The notes under the pieces were generated by a model. That model made no database searches and was not told the DNA's origin. It saw only the letters and a program-made list of their open reading frames with translations. Positions 15,057 through 25,400 of a stretch of 64,000 nt of DNA are shown piece by piece (within the stretch, counting starts at the first letter, position 1; each line of letters opens with the position of its first letter). The stretch lies in assembly GCF_002160305.1 (NCBI RefSeq), contig NZ_NFKI01000007.1:1-64000 (forward strand), given 5' to 3'. The translations under genes and the position numbers were made by a program. The DNA is from Pseudoflavonifractor sp. An184. GTDB lineage: Bacteria > Bacillota > Clostridia > Oscillospirales > Oscillospiraceae.

Positions 15057-16565
15057 TTGGCCGAAAACGAGAAGAAGAACAGCGCCGCCCCCCAGGAGGA
15101 GAACCTGTCCCAGCTGACCAAGGTCCGCCGGGACAAGCTGCGTGAGCTCCAGGAGAGCGGGAACGATCCCTTTCAGATCACCAAGTATGAGGTAAACAAC
15201 GACAGCGCCAACATCAAGGCGAATTTTGACGCCCTGGAGGGCTCTCAGGTGTCCATCGCCGGCCGCCTCATGTCCAAGCGCGGCATGGGCAAGGTGTCCT
15301 TCTGCGACCTGCAGGACAAGTCCGGCCGCATCCAGCTCTACGCCCGGAAGGATGAGATGGACGAGGCGGAGTACAACCGCTTTAAAAAGTTCGATATCGG
15401 CGACATCGTGGGCGTGAAGGGCGTGGTCTTCCGCACCCAGCGGGGCGAGATGTCCGTGCGGGTGGAGACCGTCACCCTGCTGAGCAAGTCCCTGCTGCCC
15501 CTGCCCGAGAAGTTCCACGGCCTGACCAACACCGAGCTGCGCTACCGCCAGCGTTACGTGGACCTGATCGTCAACCCGGAGGTGAAGCGCACCTTCGTGC
15601 TCCGCTCCCAGTTCGTCAAGCACGTGCGGGACTTCCTGGACGGCCGGGGCTACATGGAGGTGGAGACCCCCGTTCTGAACACCATCTCCGGCGGCGCCAC
15701 CGCCCGGCCCTTCATCACCCACCACAACACCCTGGACATCGACATGTACCTGCGCATCGCCACCGAGCTGCCCCTGAAGCGGCTCATCGTGGGCGGCATG
15801 GACCGGGTGTATGAGATCGGCCGCATCTTCCGCAACGAGGGCATGGACCCCAAGCACAACCCGGAGTTCACCACCGTGGAGCTGTACGAGGCCTACGCCG
15901 ACTTCAACGACATGATGGACCTGTTTGAGGACCTGTTGACCTCCGCGGCCCAGAAGCTGCTGGGCACCTATCAGCTGGAGTGGCAGGGGGAGCAGATCGA
16001 CCTGACCCCCGGCTGGCCCCGCCTGCCCATGCACGAGGCGGTGAAGCAGTACACCGGTCTGGACTTCATGGCCATCACCAGCGACGAGGAGGCGGTGGCC
16101 GCCGCCAAGTCCATCGGCGTAGAGCTGCCTGAGACGGCCGATCCCACCTGGGGCAACGCCCTGTACGAGGTCTTTGACCAGCGGGTGGAGGAGAAGCTGG
16201 TGCAGCCCACCTTCATCACCATGCACCCGGTGGACGTGTCCCCCCTGGCCAAGCGGTCCCCCAAGGACCCCCGCCTCACCGAGCGCTTCGAGCTGTTCAT
16301 CTGCCGCAGCGAGATGGGCAACGCCTTCTCCGAGCTCAACGACCCCATCGACCAAAGAGAACGCTTCCAAAAGCAGGTGGAGCTGCGGGACAAGGGCGAC
16401 GACGAGGCCGGCATGATGGACGAGGACTTCATCACCGCCCTGGAGTACGGCCTGCCCCCCACGGGCGGCCTGGGCATCGGCATCGACCGGTGCGTGATGA
16501 TGCTGACCAACTCGGACAGCATCCGGGAGGTCATTTTGTTCCCCACCATGAAGCCACTGGATTAA
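15057..16565 (+). CDS. lysS: Lysyl-tRNA synthetase, class II
   Basis: 502 residues from a TTG eight bases after GATAGGAG. It has an N-terminal OB-fold anticodon-binding domain (about 60-170, with [14 protein letters not shown]). The class II catalytic domain follows, with motif 2 around [18 protein letters not shown] and motif 3 in [14 protein letters not shown]. It charges tRNA-Lys with lysine in the cytosol. The 3' end is intact. An ICE-like region with arm-type repeats begins within 60 bases, so the end of lysS may be the integration target (inference). Confidence 0.97.
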   Translation: MAENEKKNSAAPQEENLSQLTKVRRDKLRELQESGNDPFQITKYEVNNDSANIKANFDALEGSQVSIAGRLMSKRGMGKVSFCDLQDKSGRIQLYARKDEMDEAEYNRFKKFDIGDIVGVKGVVFRTQRGEMSVRVETVTLLSKSLLPLPEKFHGLTNTELRYRQRYVDLIVNPEVKRTFVLRSQFVKHVRDFLDGRGYMEVETPVLNTISGGATARPFITHHNTLDIDMYLRIATELPLKRLIVGGMDRVYEIGRIFRNEGMDPKHNPEFTTVELYEAYADFNDMMDLFEDLLTSAAQKLLGTYQLEWQGEQIDLTPGWPRLPMHEAVKQYTGLDFMAITSDEEAVAAAKSIGVELPETADPTWGNALYEVFDQRVEEKLVQPTFITMHPVDVSPLAKRSPKDPRLTERFELFICRSEMGNAFSELNDPIDQRERFQKQVELRDKGDDEAGMMDEDFITALEYGLPPTGGLGIGIDRCVMMLTNSDSIREVILFPTMKPLD

Positions 16566-16618
16566 AGACCCGTTGCGGCGCAAGGGTTTGCGGGTTTTTC
16601 ACGAGCCTGAAAGAGCGG

Positions 16619-16684
16619 TTTTACACCAGTTTTACACCAGTTGGATTCAGCAGTAACACGTTTTTACACCTGATTTTACACCAG
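16619..16684. repeat. Four TTTTACACC(A/T)G repeats after lysS
   Basis: Copies start at 16619, 16630, 16662 and 16674, spaced 11, 32 and 12 bases. Short direct repeats like this resemble the arm-type sites of tyrosine integrases found next to element ends. No integrase gene is present nearby, so they may be a relic attachment region. Confidence 0.5.
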
Positions 16685-16708
16685 TTTTTAGAGAGCCTCC
16701 TAAAAGAA

Positions 16709-16746
16709 AAAGTGCCCGTGGCAGTTGAGCTACGGGCACTTTTTTT
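16709..16746 (+). terminator. Intrinsic terminator
   Basis: AAAGTGCCCGT (16709-16719) pairs perfectly with ACGGGCACTTT (16732-16742), followed by a T-run. Serves lysS or a lost upstream gene. Confidence 0.85.
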
Positions 16747-16833
16747 ATACTTTTTCAGTTATTTTTATACATGGCGGTGCAACAAATGAAATGGGTTTAA
16801 TTAGAAGCCATTGCACGGGGGTGAAATGACCGG

Positions 16834-17007
16834 CTACACACGGCAGCTATTTGAATCCTCTGTCCACAGATTTTCGTTCTCACGATTTTTATATTCTTCC
16901 TGCTCTTCAGAAGTTGCCGGCCGGATCATGGCCTTTCCACAGTCCGGGCAGGTATCCTCAGACGTTCTAAGGAACAGGTAATGACAATTATCACAGGCAT
17001 ATAGCAT
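16834..17007 (-). CDS. Small zinc-ribbon protein
   Basis: 57 residues. Two cysteine pairs, CDNC (residues 5-8) and CPDC (20-23), form a single rubredoxin-like zinc ribbon, followed by a charged helical tail with EEQEEY. Similar small proteins are widespread in gut Firmicutes but have no known function. Only a weak GAGG ribosome site is seen ten bases upstream. It is divergent from the first gene of the conjugative region. Confidence 0.6.
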   Translation of the reverse strand: MLYACDNCHYLFLRTSEDTCPDCGKAMIRPATSEEQEEYKNRENENLWTEDSNSCRV

Positions 17008-17089
17008 TTCAATCAGGCCTCGCTTTCGTGTTTACCAGTGTAGCACGGAGCGGGGCTTTTTTCAATCTATCAGGAGGGAGGCCGGCGAG

Positions 17090-18157
17090 ATGAAGTGCCT
17101 GCTCAAATATCAATGGGTCAAACTACCCCGCAATCAGCTTCCGCCCGGCAAGGGCATTATGGGCTCTTGGGCTCGATTGGCCTCCCGTGCAGCCTTTAGG
17201 ACTGGGCAGGCCCGGTACTGCGGTTACACCAACAAAGTGAGTGCCGGGGGCTGGGCAGGCGGCATCGTTGGTCTGAAGAGTATCCTGGCAATCAAACGTC
17301 GGCGGCAGGCCCTTGAACATATGGACACTCTGGCTGACCTCGGTTATATTACCTACTCACTGGACACAAAAACAAAGAAACTGACCTATCAAGTCACAGA
17401 TTGGGTCGTAAGATGCTCTGGCGAGCCCTGTATGGGCCGTGAGGCGGTTTATGCGACAGAGGGGTATGGATTCCTCTGCCTGCCCAGAAACGTCACGCAG
17501 AGGCTTGCAGAGCGGCATTATCAATTTGCTGAGGCAGACGCATGGCTCGACCTCTGGTGCCACACAGTGTGGCAGGAGTCCAGCAATGCGTTTTCCTTCT
17601 CGGCGCCGGCTGTTCAGTTTGGGCAGTACGGCGCAGTTTTGACATTGGAATCCCTTGGCAGGCGTTGGGGATGGGAAAAGACGAAGGTCTGGCGCTTTTT
17701 CAGAAAACATGCGGATGCCTTCCCGCTGTATAAGCTGCCAGGTGCTTTCGGTTGCCTCATCTTCAATGCAGTCTATCCGACTGGAGAACAATTCACCTTG
17801 CCGTCCCAGGACAAAGTCGAGCGCATTTTGAGAGAAATACGCACAAAAGACGGGAATACGCACGAAAACCAGCAGAGCGACCATGCCCGCATCTGCAAAC
17901 TGGTCGCTTGGTACAGTCGTGCAGTGCTGCCCCGGGAACAAGAGGAGTGCCGTGTTGCATCTGAGGACTGCTATATTACGCGCGCGTATTTTTCTCTGGG
18001 TAAGATTTTAGAGTATGTTAGGGAGGACTGCCAAGGGATATCTCCAGCGACGCCAAATTTTGAATTATTCCGCGGAACCTTGCCACGGGCCGGGCCTGCG
18101 GATCAGGATGATGGAGGTATTGAAAATGGCAGATTTGAAGGCATCCCTCTGTGGTGA
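17090..18157 (+). CDS. Putative DNA-binding protein heading the conjugative region
   Basis: 355 residues with GGAGGGAGG just before the ATG. The N-terminal 100 residues are basic and include KSILAIKRRRQALEHMDTLADLGYITY, which reads like a winged-helix unit of replication or regulatory proteins. The middle, with LTLESLGRRWGWEKTKVWRF, looks like a second helix-turn-helix. No nuclease or ATPase motif. I do not recognise the family. As the first gene of the element, overlapping the next regulator by 32 bases, a role in replication or transcription control of the element is inferred. Confidence 0.6.
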   Translation: MKCLLKYQWVKLPRNQLPPGKGIMGSWARLASRAAFRTGQARYCGYTNKVSAGGWAGGIVGLKSILAIKRRRQALEHMDTLADLGYITYSLDTKTKKLTYQVTDWVVRCSGEPCMGREAVYATEGYGFLCLPRNVTQRLAERHYQFAEADAWLDLWCHTVWQESSNAFSFSAPAVQFGQYGAVLTLESLGRRWGWEKTKVWRFFRKHADAFPLYKLPGAFGCLIFNAVYPTGEQFTLPSQDKVERILREIRTKDGNTHENQQSDHARICKLVAWYSRAVLPREQEECRVASEDCYITRAYFSLGKILEYVREDCQGISPATPNFELFRGTLPRAGPADQDDGGIENGRFEGIPLW

Positions 18158-18752
18158 ACTGCCGAATCAGGATAGTGCGATTCCCCAGGAGCAGCTGCGC
18201 GCCTTGCTGGAGCGCAGGGGGATCGTGGGAGATCCGGACATCCCCAATGCGAAAGCCCGGCTTGCGGAGCAGGAGCTTCGCCGGAATATGTACCATAACA
18301 CCCAGGTCATGCTCAAGCACTACCGGGACATCGTCTGGGCCTTGGAATGCTTCCCCAGTGAAGTCGCACAGGAGCTGGATCAGCCGCTGAAGGATCTGGA
18401 CGCGCTGCTCAGCGTAGTGGACACGCAGGTGGCGCTGGGGAACGCGAAGTTGGAGCACCGCCTGCTCAGCATTCGGAAGTCCCGCATGCTGCTGGACCGG
18501 ATCAATGAGGCCCTGACGGTCCTGCGCCATAAGCCGGGCAACGGGGAGCTGATGTATAACATCATCTTCCAGACGTTCATCACGCCGGACAAGCCCAGCC
18601 ATACGGATATCCTGTACCGGCTGGATATCTCGGAGCGGCACTATTACCGGCTCCGCCAGCAGGCGGTCAACATCTTATCCATCCGGCTGTGGACGGCCCC
18701 GGCCGGCTGTCTGGATGCCTGGCTGGAGCTTTTGACGCTGCTGGAGGGGTGA
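18126..18752 (+). CDS. ArpU/RinA-like transcriptional regulator
   Basis: 208 residues from the ATG nine bases after GGAGG. The C-terminal 70 residues form a sigma-region-4-like helix-turn-helix (THTDILYRLDISERHYYRLRQQAVNILSIRLW) of the kind in phage late-gene activators ArpU and RinA; the rest is helical. It overlaps the preceding gene and is followed by a hairpin that could stop or attenuate transcription into the secretion operon, so control of conjugation genes is plausible. Family assignment is by resemblance only. Confidence 0.65.
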   Translation: MADLKASLCGELPNQDSAIPQEQLRALLERRGIVGDPDIPNAKARLAEQELRRNMYHNTQVMLKHYRDIVWALECFPSEVAQELDQPLKDLDALLSVVDTQVALGNAKLEHRLLSIRKSRMLLDRINEALTVLRHKPGNGELMYNIIFQTFITPDKPSHTDILYRLDISERHYYRLRQQAVNILSIRLWTAPAGCLDAWLELLTLLEG

Positions 18753-18865
18753 TGTCCTACTCTGCGGCAGAAAAATGGCAGAAAATTGGCAAGGTCGGTG
18801 CGGATGACAAGGGGAGTGCAGATGTGCTATCCTGTTATCGTCCAAAACTGGACCTAACGGCAGGG

Positions 18866-18907
18866 AGCCGCCTTGAAGTGATTGAGAACAGTCGCTTCGA
18901 GGCGGCT
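18866..18907 (+). terminator. Hairpin in the leader of the secretion operon
   Basis: AGCCGCCTTGAAG (18866-18878) pairs with CTTCGAGGCGGCT (18895-18907) with one G-U, followed by CTTTG. It lies 36 bases before the pilin start, so terminator or attenuator. Confidence 0.6.
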
Positions 18908-18942
18908 CTTTGCTGCAAATATGACGAAAAGGAGGGAAGCAA

Positions 18943-19335
18943 ATGGCAAAGGACGAGAGCAGGAGGGATCGCTGGGTGAAGGCGTCCCAGCGGCTGCGCA
19001 ACGCTTTCCAGATGGCGGCGGTATCCTGTTACATGATGGTGCTGTTCGCCCAGCCGGCGGCTGCTGCGGACACCATGTGGACACGGTTCAGCACGATTAT
19101 CGCAGATGTCTATGGCGAGCTGGTGGGCATCTCCACCATCGTGGCAGTGACTGCGGCTGCGGTGGCGCTGTTGGTGCGGATGATCTCCCGCAATGAGCGG
19201 GCCGTCGCAGAGGCGACCAGTTGGCTGAAGAGAATCGTCGTGACCTGGATTGTGCTCAATACCCTGGGCTTTGTGGTCGCCTACCTGCAGCCGCTGATCC
19301 AGGGCGGACAGTACACGCCGTCGACTACTCCCTGA
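18943..19335 (+). CDS. VirB2/TrbC-like pilin subunit
   Basis: 130 residues: a basic N-terminus, a signal-like segment ending QPAAAADTM (about residue 42), then two hydrophobic helices (about 48-75 and 92-115) separated by a short polar loop with arginines. This two-helix mature form is that of VirB2/TrbC pilins, which form the conjugation pilus or channel. A strong AAGGAGG precedes the ATG. First structural gene of the type IV secretion operon. Confidence 0.75.
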   Translation: MAKDESRRDRWVKASQRLRNAFQMAAVSCYMMVLFAQPAAAADTMWTRFSTIIADVYGELVGISTIVAVTAAAVALLVRMISRNERAVAEATSWLKRIVVTWIVLNTLGFVVAYLQPLIQGGQYTPSTTP

Positions 19336-19375
19336 TTCCAGAAAGAGCAAAATCAAACCTGAGGAGGATATGTCA

Positions 19376-20341
19376 GTGAAGAACAAAATCTTATCTCTCA
19401 CCGCATCGCTCCTGCTTTTGACCATGCTGACGCTGCCTGCGGGCGCGGTCAGCTTGGACGTGACGGATCCTGACGCCATGCTCCCGGTCGATATCATTCT
19501 CGACCAGGACAACAAGGAGATCCGCAAGGTGTATGATCTCTCGCCCAACACCGACCCCTCCACGCTCCCCATGGGGCAGTTTGAGCGGGACGGCCTCCTG
19601 TATACCTGCACCGATGTGCTCCGGGAGGTCATCATCGGCAGTGAGACGCAGGTCATCACCCAGGAGGAAAAGGTGGACAGCGACAAAAAGGACATGGACA
19701 CGATTTTGTCCCTGCTGCCCCAGGAGAAAGAGGTCACCACGGAAGAGGGGTTTACCGGCACCCTCACGCTGGATCTGGACAGCATCAAGACCGAAGCGGC
19801 CGGGTATGGCAGCAGCACCCAGCCAGTCACAGCCACCAGGACCTACCCCAATCTTGCAAACCAGGACCTCAACCATCTGCCGAAAAGCATCACTGAGGGC
19901 GGCCGGACCCTGACGCTCCAGGATGTCCAGTGGCAGACGGACAACACCTACAACGCCGATGACTATGAGATCGGGGATCGTTTTACTGCTGTCTGCACCT
20001 ACGGCGGGAGCAAAACAGTCAGTTATGTGACGGGCTATACCACCACAGCCAACTACTCAGGTGAGGTCTACCGCACCGGGGTCACAGTGATCCGCTACAC
20101 CGTCATTTTCACTGGCACGCCGATGGAGCCTGTTGCGGAGGAGCAGTCCCAAAGCGGCGGCCTCAACTGGCTCATGGTGGCCCTGCCCGCGCTGGCGGCT
20201 CTCGGCGCCGGTACCGGAGGAACATACTTTTTCATGAAACGGAAGGAGCGAAAGATGTATGAGGAACTGGCTGAAAGCAACGATGCTGCTGCTGGCCGTC
20301 ACAGCGATGATGGCGACCCCGGCGCTGGCGGCGGAGTATGA
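19376..20341 (+). CDS. Secreted membrane-anchored protein of the conjugation locus
   Basis: 321 residues from GTG at 19376, which is correctly spaced from GAGGAGG; the ATG six bases earlier is too close to it. A signal peptide (residues 1-25, ending LPAGAVS) precedes a 230-residue extracellular domain rich in Thr and Asp. One membrane helix near residues 265-290 and a basic KRKERK stop-transfer follow. No LPXTG. The family is not recognised, but proteins with this layout recur in the surface block of clostridial conjugative elements. Its 3' end overlaps the sortase gene by 83 bases. Confidence 0.75.
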   Translation: MKNKILSLTASLLLLTMLTLPAGAVSLDVTDPDAMLPVDIILDQDNKEIRKVYDLSPNTDPSTLPMGQFERDGLLYTCTDVLREVIIGSETQVITQEEKVDSDKKDMDTILSLLPQEKEVTTEEGFTGTLTLDLDSIKTEAAGYGSSTQPVTATRTYPNLANQDLNHLPKSITEGGRTLTLQDVQWQTDNTYNADDYEIGDRFTAVCTYGGSKTVSYVTGYTTTANYSGEVYRTGVTVIRYTVIFTGTPMEPVAEEQSQSGGLNWLMVALPALAALGAGTGGTYFFMKRKERKMYEELAESNDAAAGRHSDDGDPGAGGGV

Positions 20342-21047
20342 ATTTGACGACTCGGACGGCCCCGTGTATGCTCCGCCCACCTCCGTTGACCAGGTGATCG
20401 TGGTTGGCGGAGGGGTGACGGAGAGCAGTAACATCGACCGCAGCAAGAATACCGCCGTCATTGCGCCGCCCTTCGGCAGTCCGGAGTCCTATCTGCCCGG
20501 TGCCGGCACGACACTGATCCCCCAGTCCGGAACATCAACTGGCAGCAGCACCATCAGCGGTGAAACAATCTACCTGCCGCCGGAGTCCTACGATGAAAGC
20601 ACTCCGGCCGCAGATACCAGCCTGAGCAGCAACAAGTTCACCCTCCCGGACGGCCTCTTTTATGAGGACGGTAGCCTGGGCCGGCTGAAGATCCCCTCTC
20701 TGGGGCTTTCCGTCAAGGTGTATGAGGACGAAAGCCTGGAGAGCCTTGCCAAAGGCGCCGGGCATTTCAAATCCACCTCCTGCTGGGACGGCAATGTAGG
20801 GCTTGCGGGCCATAACAGAGGTGTGGCCAACCATTTTGGACAGATCCACACCCTGGAGGACGGCGACAAGATCACTTACACCACGAAGCTCGGCACGCGC
20901 ACCTATGAGGTGTTCTATGTGGGGCAGATCGAGGAGACGGATTTCTCCCGCCTGGGCCGGAGCAGCGAGAATATGATCACGCTGATCACCTGTGTCCGAA
21001 ATGTGCCGGAGATGCGCTGGTGCGTGCAGGCCCGGGAGATCACCTGA
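20259..21047 (+). CDS. Sortase encoded in the conjugation locus
   Basis: 262 residues: signal peptide or anchor (1-25), a Ser/Thr/Pro-rich spacer (about 30-125), then a sortase domain. Catalytic residues are His185 (GLAGHNRG), Cys245 (TLITCV) and Arg253 (PEMRW). The TLITC motif and compact domain resemble class D enzymes. Sortases cleave LPXTG-type signals and join the protein to peptidoglycan or to pilin subunits. The likely substrate is the adhesin at 22458-28055, which ends in LPRTG. AAGGAG precedes the ATG. Confidence 0.88.
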   Translation: MRNWLKATMLLLAVTAMMATPALAAEYEFDDSDGPVYAPPTSVDQVIVVGGGVTESSNIDRSKNTAVIAPPFGSPESYLPGAGTTLIPQSGTSTGSSTISGETIYLPPESYDESTPAADTSLSSNKFTLPDGLFYEDGSLGRLKIPSLGLSVKVYEDESLESLAKGAGHFKSTSCWDGNVGLAGHNRGVANHFGQIHTLEDGDKITYTTKLGTRTYEVFYVGQIEETDFSRLGRSSENMITLITCVRNVPEMRWCVQAREIT

Positions 21048-21116
21048 CAGTATTTTTGCAAAACTGACCTCTTTTCGATGTAATTAAGTCAAATATCAAG
21101 AAAAGGGGGAATCAGT

Positions 21117-22376
21117 ATGCGTAAACTGCCCATCCTGCTGTTTACTGCCGTCTTTGCGCTTTCTTTGGCCCTGCCGGCGTATGCGGCGGAAAGCAGCAAC
21201 GAAGAACTAAAAGCCGCTTCGCAGTACCTGAACAGTCATGGGATCATGGTCGGGGACGGGGAGGGGAATATGAACTTCAGCGCCCCGCTGACTCGCGCCC
21301 ATCTGGCCACGATTCTTGCCCGGCTGCACGGCGGCTCCGGACAGGTGGAGGAAAGCCGAGACTTCTATGCCGCCCAGTGCCAATTTCAGGACGTTCCAGA
21401 CTGGGCCCGGCAATATGCCGGTTACTGCGCCTACCACGGCCTCATGGTCGGCTATGGCGATGGCCTATTTGGCGCGGAGGATCCTGTGACGCCCGCGGCA
21501 GCCTGCACCGTGATTCTGCGGTATCTGGCTCTGCCAGACCTGGTGTGGGATTACAGCAGCGCCTGCAGCACCGCCTGTGATCTTGGCCTAAGTGAGCCTG
21601 CTATGACGGCTCAGGGAACCATATCCCGCGGTGATCTTGCGGTCATGCTATACCGCGCACTGACCGGAAACTTCCAGGGGACCTCCGCTGGAGCGGCCGG
21701 AGCATCTGTTTCCATCAGCAGCTACAAGGGGAACATCCTGAAGGCGGGTACACGAAGCGGCCTGCTGGTCTATCCGTCGGACGCGCAACTTGAGCTGGTA
21801 TCCAGCAATCCGGAAATCCTTACGGTAGAGCAGATCGCCGGGAATTGGGTCGCGGTCGCAAAGTCGACCGGTACTGCAAGTATTTTCGTAGTTACGGCAG
21901 ACGGCGAACAGGGCCGTCTTACGATCACGGTATCCGATGTTGACGAAGGTCGGCCGGCAGCAGGAACTGATTACGCAGATAACCTGGAGATCCGAACAGA
22001 GATCCTTGCCCTTGTCAATCAGGTCCGTCAGGAATACGGCCAGTCCGCAGCCCCGGCCGATCAGTCGCTCATGGACGCGGCACAGGACTATGCCACGCGC
22101 CGGAACACCTGGCACGACAGCCAGGAGGAGTGTGAGCTTGTCCTCGCTCATGGATATCCCTATGGGTTCAGCTGCAATTTATCAGTATTTACCAGCGTGT
22201 CCGCGGAGGATGTTGCCAAAACCGCAGTGAAAAACTGGGTAAACTCCCCTGGGCATCTGCGAGCAATGCTCGACCCAAAGGCGGACAGTCTGGGCGTCGG
22301 TGTGGTGCGGTATGAGGGGGTAACCTACTGCTATTTATTTGTCGGAATGTCCGGCACCATCAATCCATACGCATAA
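21117..22376 (+). CDS. Secreted SLH-domain and CAP-domain protein
   Basis: 419 residues. Signal peptide 1-24 (ALPAYAAES). Residues about 28-185 hold S-layer-homology repeats (MVGDGEGNMNFSAPLTRAHLATIL; LMVGYGDGLFGAEDPVTPA; ISRGDLAVMLYRAL), which bind pyruvylated cell-wall polymer. A middle Ig-like (BIG2-type) stretch follows (about 200-280, with SSNPEILTVEQIAGNWVAVAKSTG in shape). Residues about 295-419 form a CAP/SCP domain (ILALVNQVRQEYG; NWVNSPGHLRAML). It is probably attached to the donor wall by the SLH part. The CAP role is unknown; aiding cell contact is inferred. A terminator follows. Confidence 0.88.
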   Translation: MRKLPILLFTAVFALSLALPAYAAESSNEELKAASQYLNSHGIMVGDGEGNMNFSAPLTRAHLATILARLHGGSGQVEESRDFYAAQCQFQDVPDWARQYAGYCAYHGLMVGYGDGLFGAEDPVTPAAACTVILRYLALPDLVWDYSSACSTACDLGLSEPAMTAQGTISRGDLAVMLYRALTGNFQGTSAGAAGASVSISSYKGNILKAGTRSGLLVYPSDAQLELVSSNPEILTVEQIAGNWVAVAKSTGTASIFVVTADGEQGRLTITVSDVDEGRPAAGTDYADNLEIRTEILALVNQVRQEYGQSAAPADQSLMDAAQDYATRRNTWHDSQEECELVLAHGYPYGFSCNLSVFTSVSAEDVAKTAVKNWVNSPGHLRAMLDPKADSLGVGVVRYEGVTYCYLFVGMSGTINPYA

Positions 22377-22390
22377 TACCTCAAACGCGG

Positions 22391-22424
22391 AAAGCCTTCC
22401 AGCAGCAGCTGGGAGGCTTTTTTC
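22391..22424 (+). terminator. Terminator between SLH-CAP and adhesin genes
   Basis: AAAGCCTTCC and GGGAGGCTTT form the stem with CAGCAGCAGCT in the loop, followed by a T-run. Confidence 0.8.
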
Positions 22425-22457
22425 TTACACAATTTTCGAGAAAAGGAGTTTATCTGC

Positions 22458-25400
22458 ATGGAAAAACTGAAACAATTTCCTGCTGCGCAAAAGCGCCTCG
22501 TTTGTATCCTGCTGGCGCTGATCTGCATGCTCGGACTCCTGCCCAGCACCGCTTTCGCGGCCGGCCCGAATACCATCGTTATGGAGGATTGCACGCATAA
22601 CGGTGTCTATTATGAGTCTGCTGCCCTTAGCACCTGTTGGCTGCACCAGATGAAATTCGACTACAACGGTGACACCGTCATGGGATTTTGTGCCGATCAC
22701 GGAGGCGGCATGGGCTGGTCACTTGAGGGGCATGAATGGAACAATCCCAGGGAAATTACCGACCCCACCGTGAAGACCATGCTGGCGTATTTCTATGCCC
22801 ACAGCCGCGGGATCTTCACGGACCAGGCCCGCGCCCTGGGGGTGGACGAGGTCTGGAGCAGCGACTATACCTGGACCATGAACGCCTGGGTGCAGGCGGT
22901 GGTGTGGCGCTATCAGGAGAATCTCTTCTCCGATCCGGTAGCTGCCTGCGCCGAGGAGCTGCTATACGTTTATAACAATCTGGAGCACACCAACTACACC
23001 AGTATTGACGACGTTGTAGACGGGACCACTCTGCGCGACCGGGCGCAGTATATTTTGGATCTGGGAGCCCAGGGCGTCTGGGGCGACTGTAAAGTCTACG
23101 AGTACGACTACGCCGGCCCCGGCTCCGCCCAGCATCCGGCCTATGATGTTCAGAGCATCATCATTGGTGACTTGACCGTCACACGGGAGCGGTACCAGAT
23201 GACCGTCAAAAAGGTGGATGCGACCAATCCCAATCTTGCGCTCCCCGGCGCCCGGTTCCTGGTGCAGAATGCCAACGGCACTTTTAGCCAGGAAGTCGTC
23301 ACCGGAAGTGATGGAACTGTGACGCTCACCAATCTGGAGGCCTCGACTTACTCTGTGACGGAACTGGATCCGCCGGATAATTACCAAATCGACAATGCCG
23401 GCCCTCAGTATGTCGTTCTGCCCAGCGCTACTGGTGAAACGACAGCAACTGTGACCTTCACTGACACCCCTATCCGCACGGGCGAAGGCAGCATCCGCAA
23501 AGTCGATGCCGACGATCCCACCAAAGGTCTGGCGGGCGCGGTCATCAAGATCGAGGGCGTGGACAATGAGTTCGTGGGCACGTACATCACCGGCGCAGGG
23601 GGCTACCTGGAGGACGTGCCTTGGGATGCCATGCCTATTGGTTCTTTTGTCGCGTCTGAGGTGACCCCGCCGAATGGGTACACCACGAGCAGTGATCCTG
23701 ACAAGGTCCGCCAGGAGTTCTACTGGGACGGCAAGCATGATGTCGATTTGATTTTTGAAAACGACGCCAAGGTCAAAGTTCAGCTGATCAAGCTGGACGA
23801 CTCAGACAACCCCATCGAGGGCGCCGTGTTCAATGTGGTCAAAGACGCCCAGGTGATTGCCACGGAGGCCACCGACGCGGACGGCAGCATCATCGTTCCC
23901 AATGTCACCGAGGGGATGTACGCCTTTTTCGAGGTATCTGTCCCGGCCCCGTATGCCAAACTGCAGCAGCCGGTCATCGCCCATGTGGATCAGGCCACTG
24001 TGGACGGAGGCGGCACCGTAACCGTCACGGCGGTGGATCAGATGCTTCCGACCCTCACCATCCTCAAGCGGGACGGGCAGACCGGGGAAGTGGTTCCCGG
24101 CGCGGTGTTCGAGGTCAAGGGCATCCACCATGGCTACCACATAGACGTGACCACCGGGCCGGATGGGACAGCCGCCCTGACTGGTCTCCCTGTTGATAGT
24201 TATGAGGTGACTGAGATCTCCGTACCGGACCCCTATGTAGTGGCAGCAGAGCCGACCCAAACCATCTGGCTGGGCCCTGGCGACAACCGTCAGCTGATTT
24301 TTGATAACCTCAAGCAGCCCCAACTCACCATCGCTAAAGTAGACGCTGCGGACTCCACCACCCCGATACCCGGCACCGTGTTCCGGATTGAGGCAATTGA
24401 CGGTGATTATCAGCATGACGTGACCACCGGCCAGGACGGCACCGTCACCCTGCGGGTTCAGCCGGGCACATACAAAATCACAGAGCTGTCCGTCCCGGCC
24501 CCCTACTACCTCCCCGATAAGGACGCAGACCGGGAGCAGACGATCACGCTCAATGCCGGCGATGATAAAGAGGTGACGTTCAAGGACCACAAGGCCCCGG
24601 AACTCACCATTTATAAGGTGGACAGTATTACAGGCGCTCCTGTTGAGGGGGCGCGTTTTCACGTGACCTATGCCAGCAATGGCGAAGCCGCGGATGCACC
24701 TGCCACCATCGACTATGGCGAGATCGTCACCGATGCCAACGGCGAGATCAAGCTCCACGAGCAGGGCCAGCGACTGTACCCCGGCGAGTTTACCATCGAG
24801 GAAGTTGAGCCTGCCCCTGGGTTCCAGTTGAAGGAGCCCACCCGCCAGACAGTCATCCTCCACGGCGGCGAGAGCAGGACCGTGACCTTTGAGAATGTGC
24901 CTCTCAACGCCATCATTGTGGAGAAATATGACAGCGTCACCGGCGAGGCTCTGGCCGGGGCCACCTTCCAACTGAGATTTTTGGGTGGTACCTCGGGCAC
25001 CGGAGGAACCATCATCGGGCAGAAAGTGACCGGGCAAAACGGCACCGCCATCTGGACCGGCCTCACCGCGGGCACCTATATTTTGGAAGAAGTGGATCCG
25101 GCGGATGGATACAGCATTATCCAGTCCTCTGAGACGGTCTACCTGGCCGACAGCGGCGAGCAGTCCGTAATCACCGTGAGGTTCCAGAATATACCGGACG
25201 GGATTTTGCTCGTCCGCAAGGTCTGCGCCACCAACCCCAGCGTTACCCTGCCCAATGCCGAGTTCAAAGTCACCTATGCGGACGGCACCCTCATCGGCGA
25301 CAGCAACGGCATTTTTAGGACAGATGAAAACGGTGAGATCCGAATTGAGGGTCTGGCCCCCGGCAAGAGCGTCATCGTCACGGAGGTCTCCGCGCCGCCG

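Noticed and set aside
14832..16583. A 583-codon minus-strand frame across lysS
   Set aside because: A shadow of the lysS codon bias; rich in His/Gly/Leu/Val with no domain.
16619..16684. TTTTACACC repeats as a CRISPR array
   Set aside because: Units are only 11 bases and spacing is irregular; no cas genes are present.
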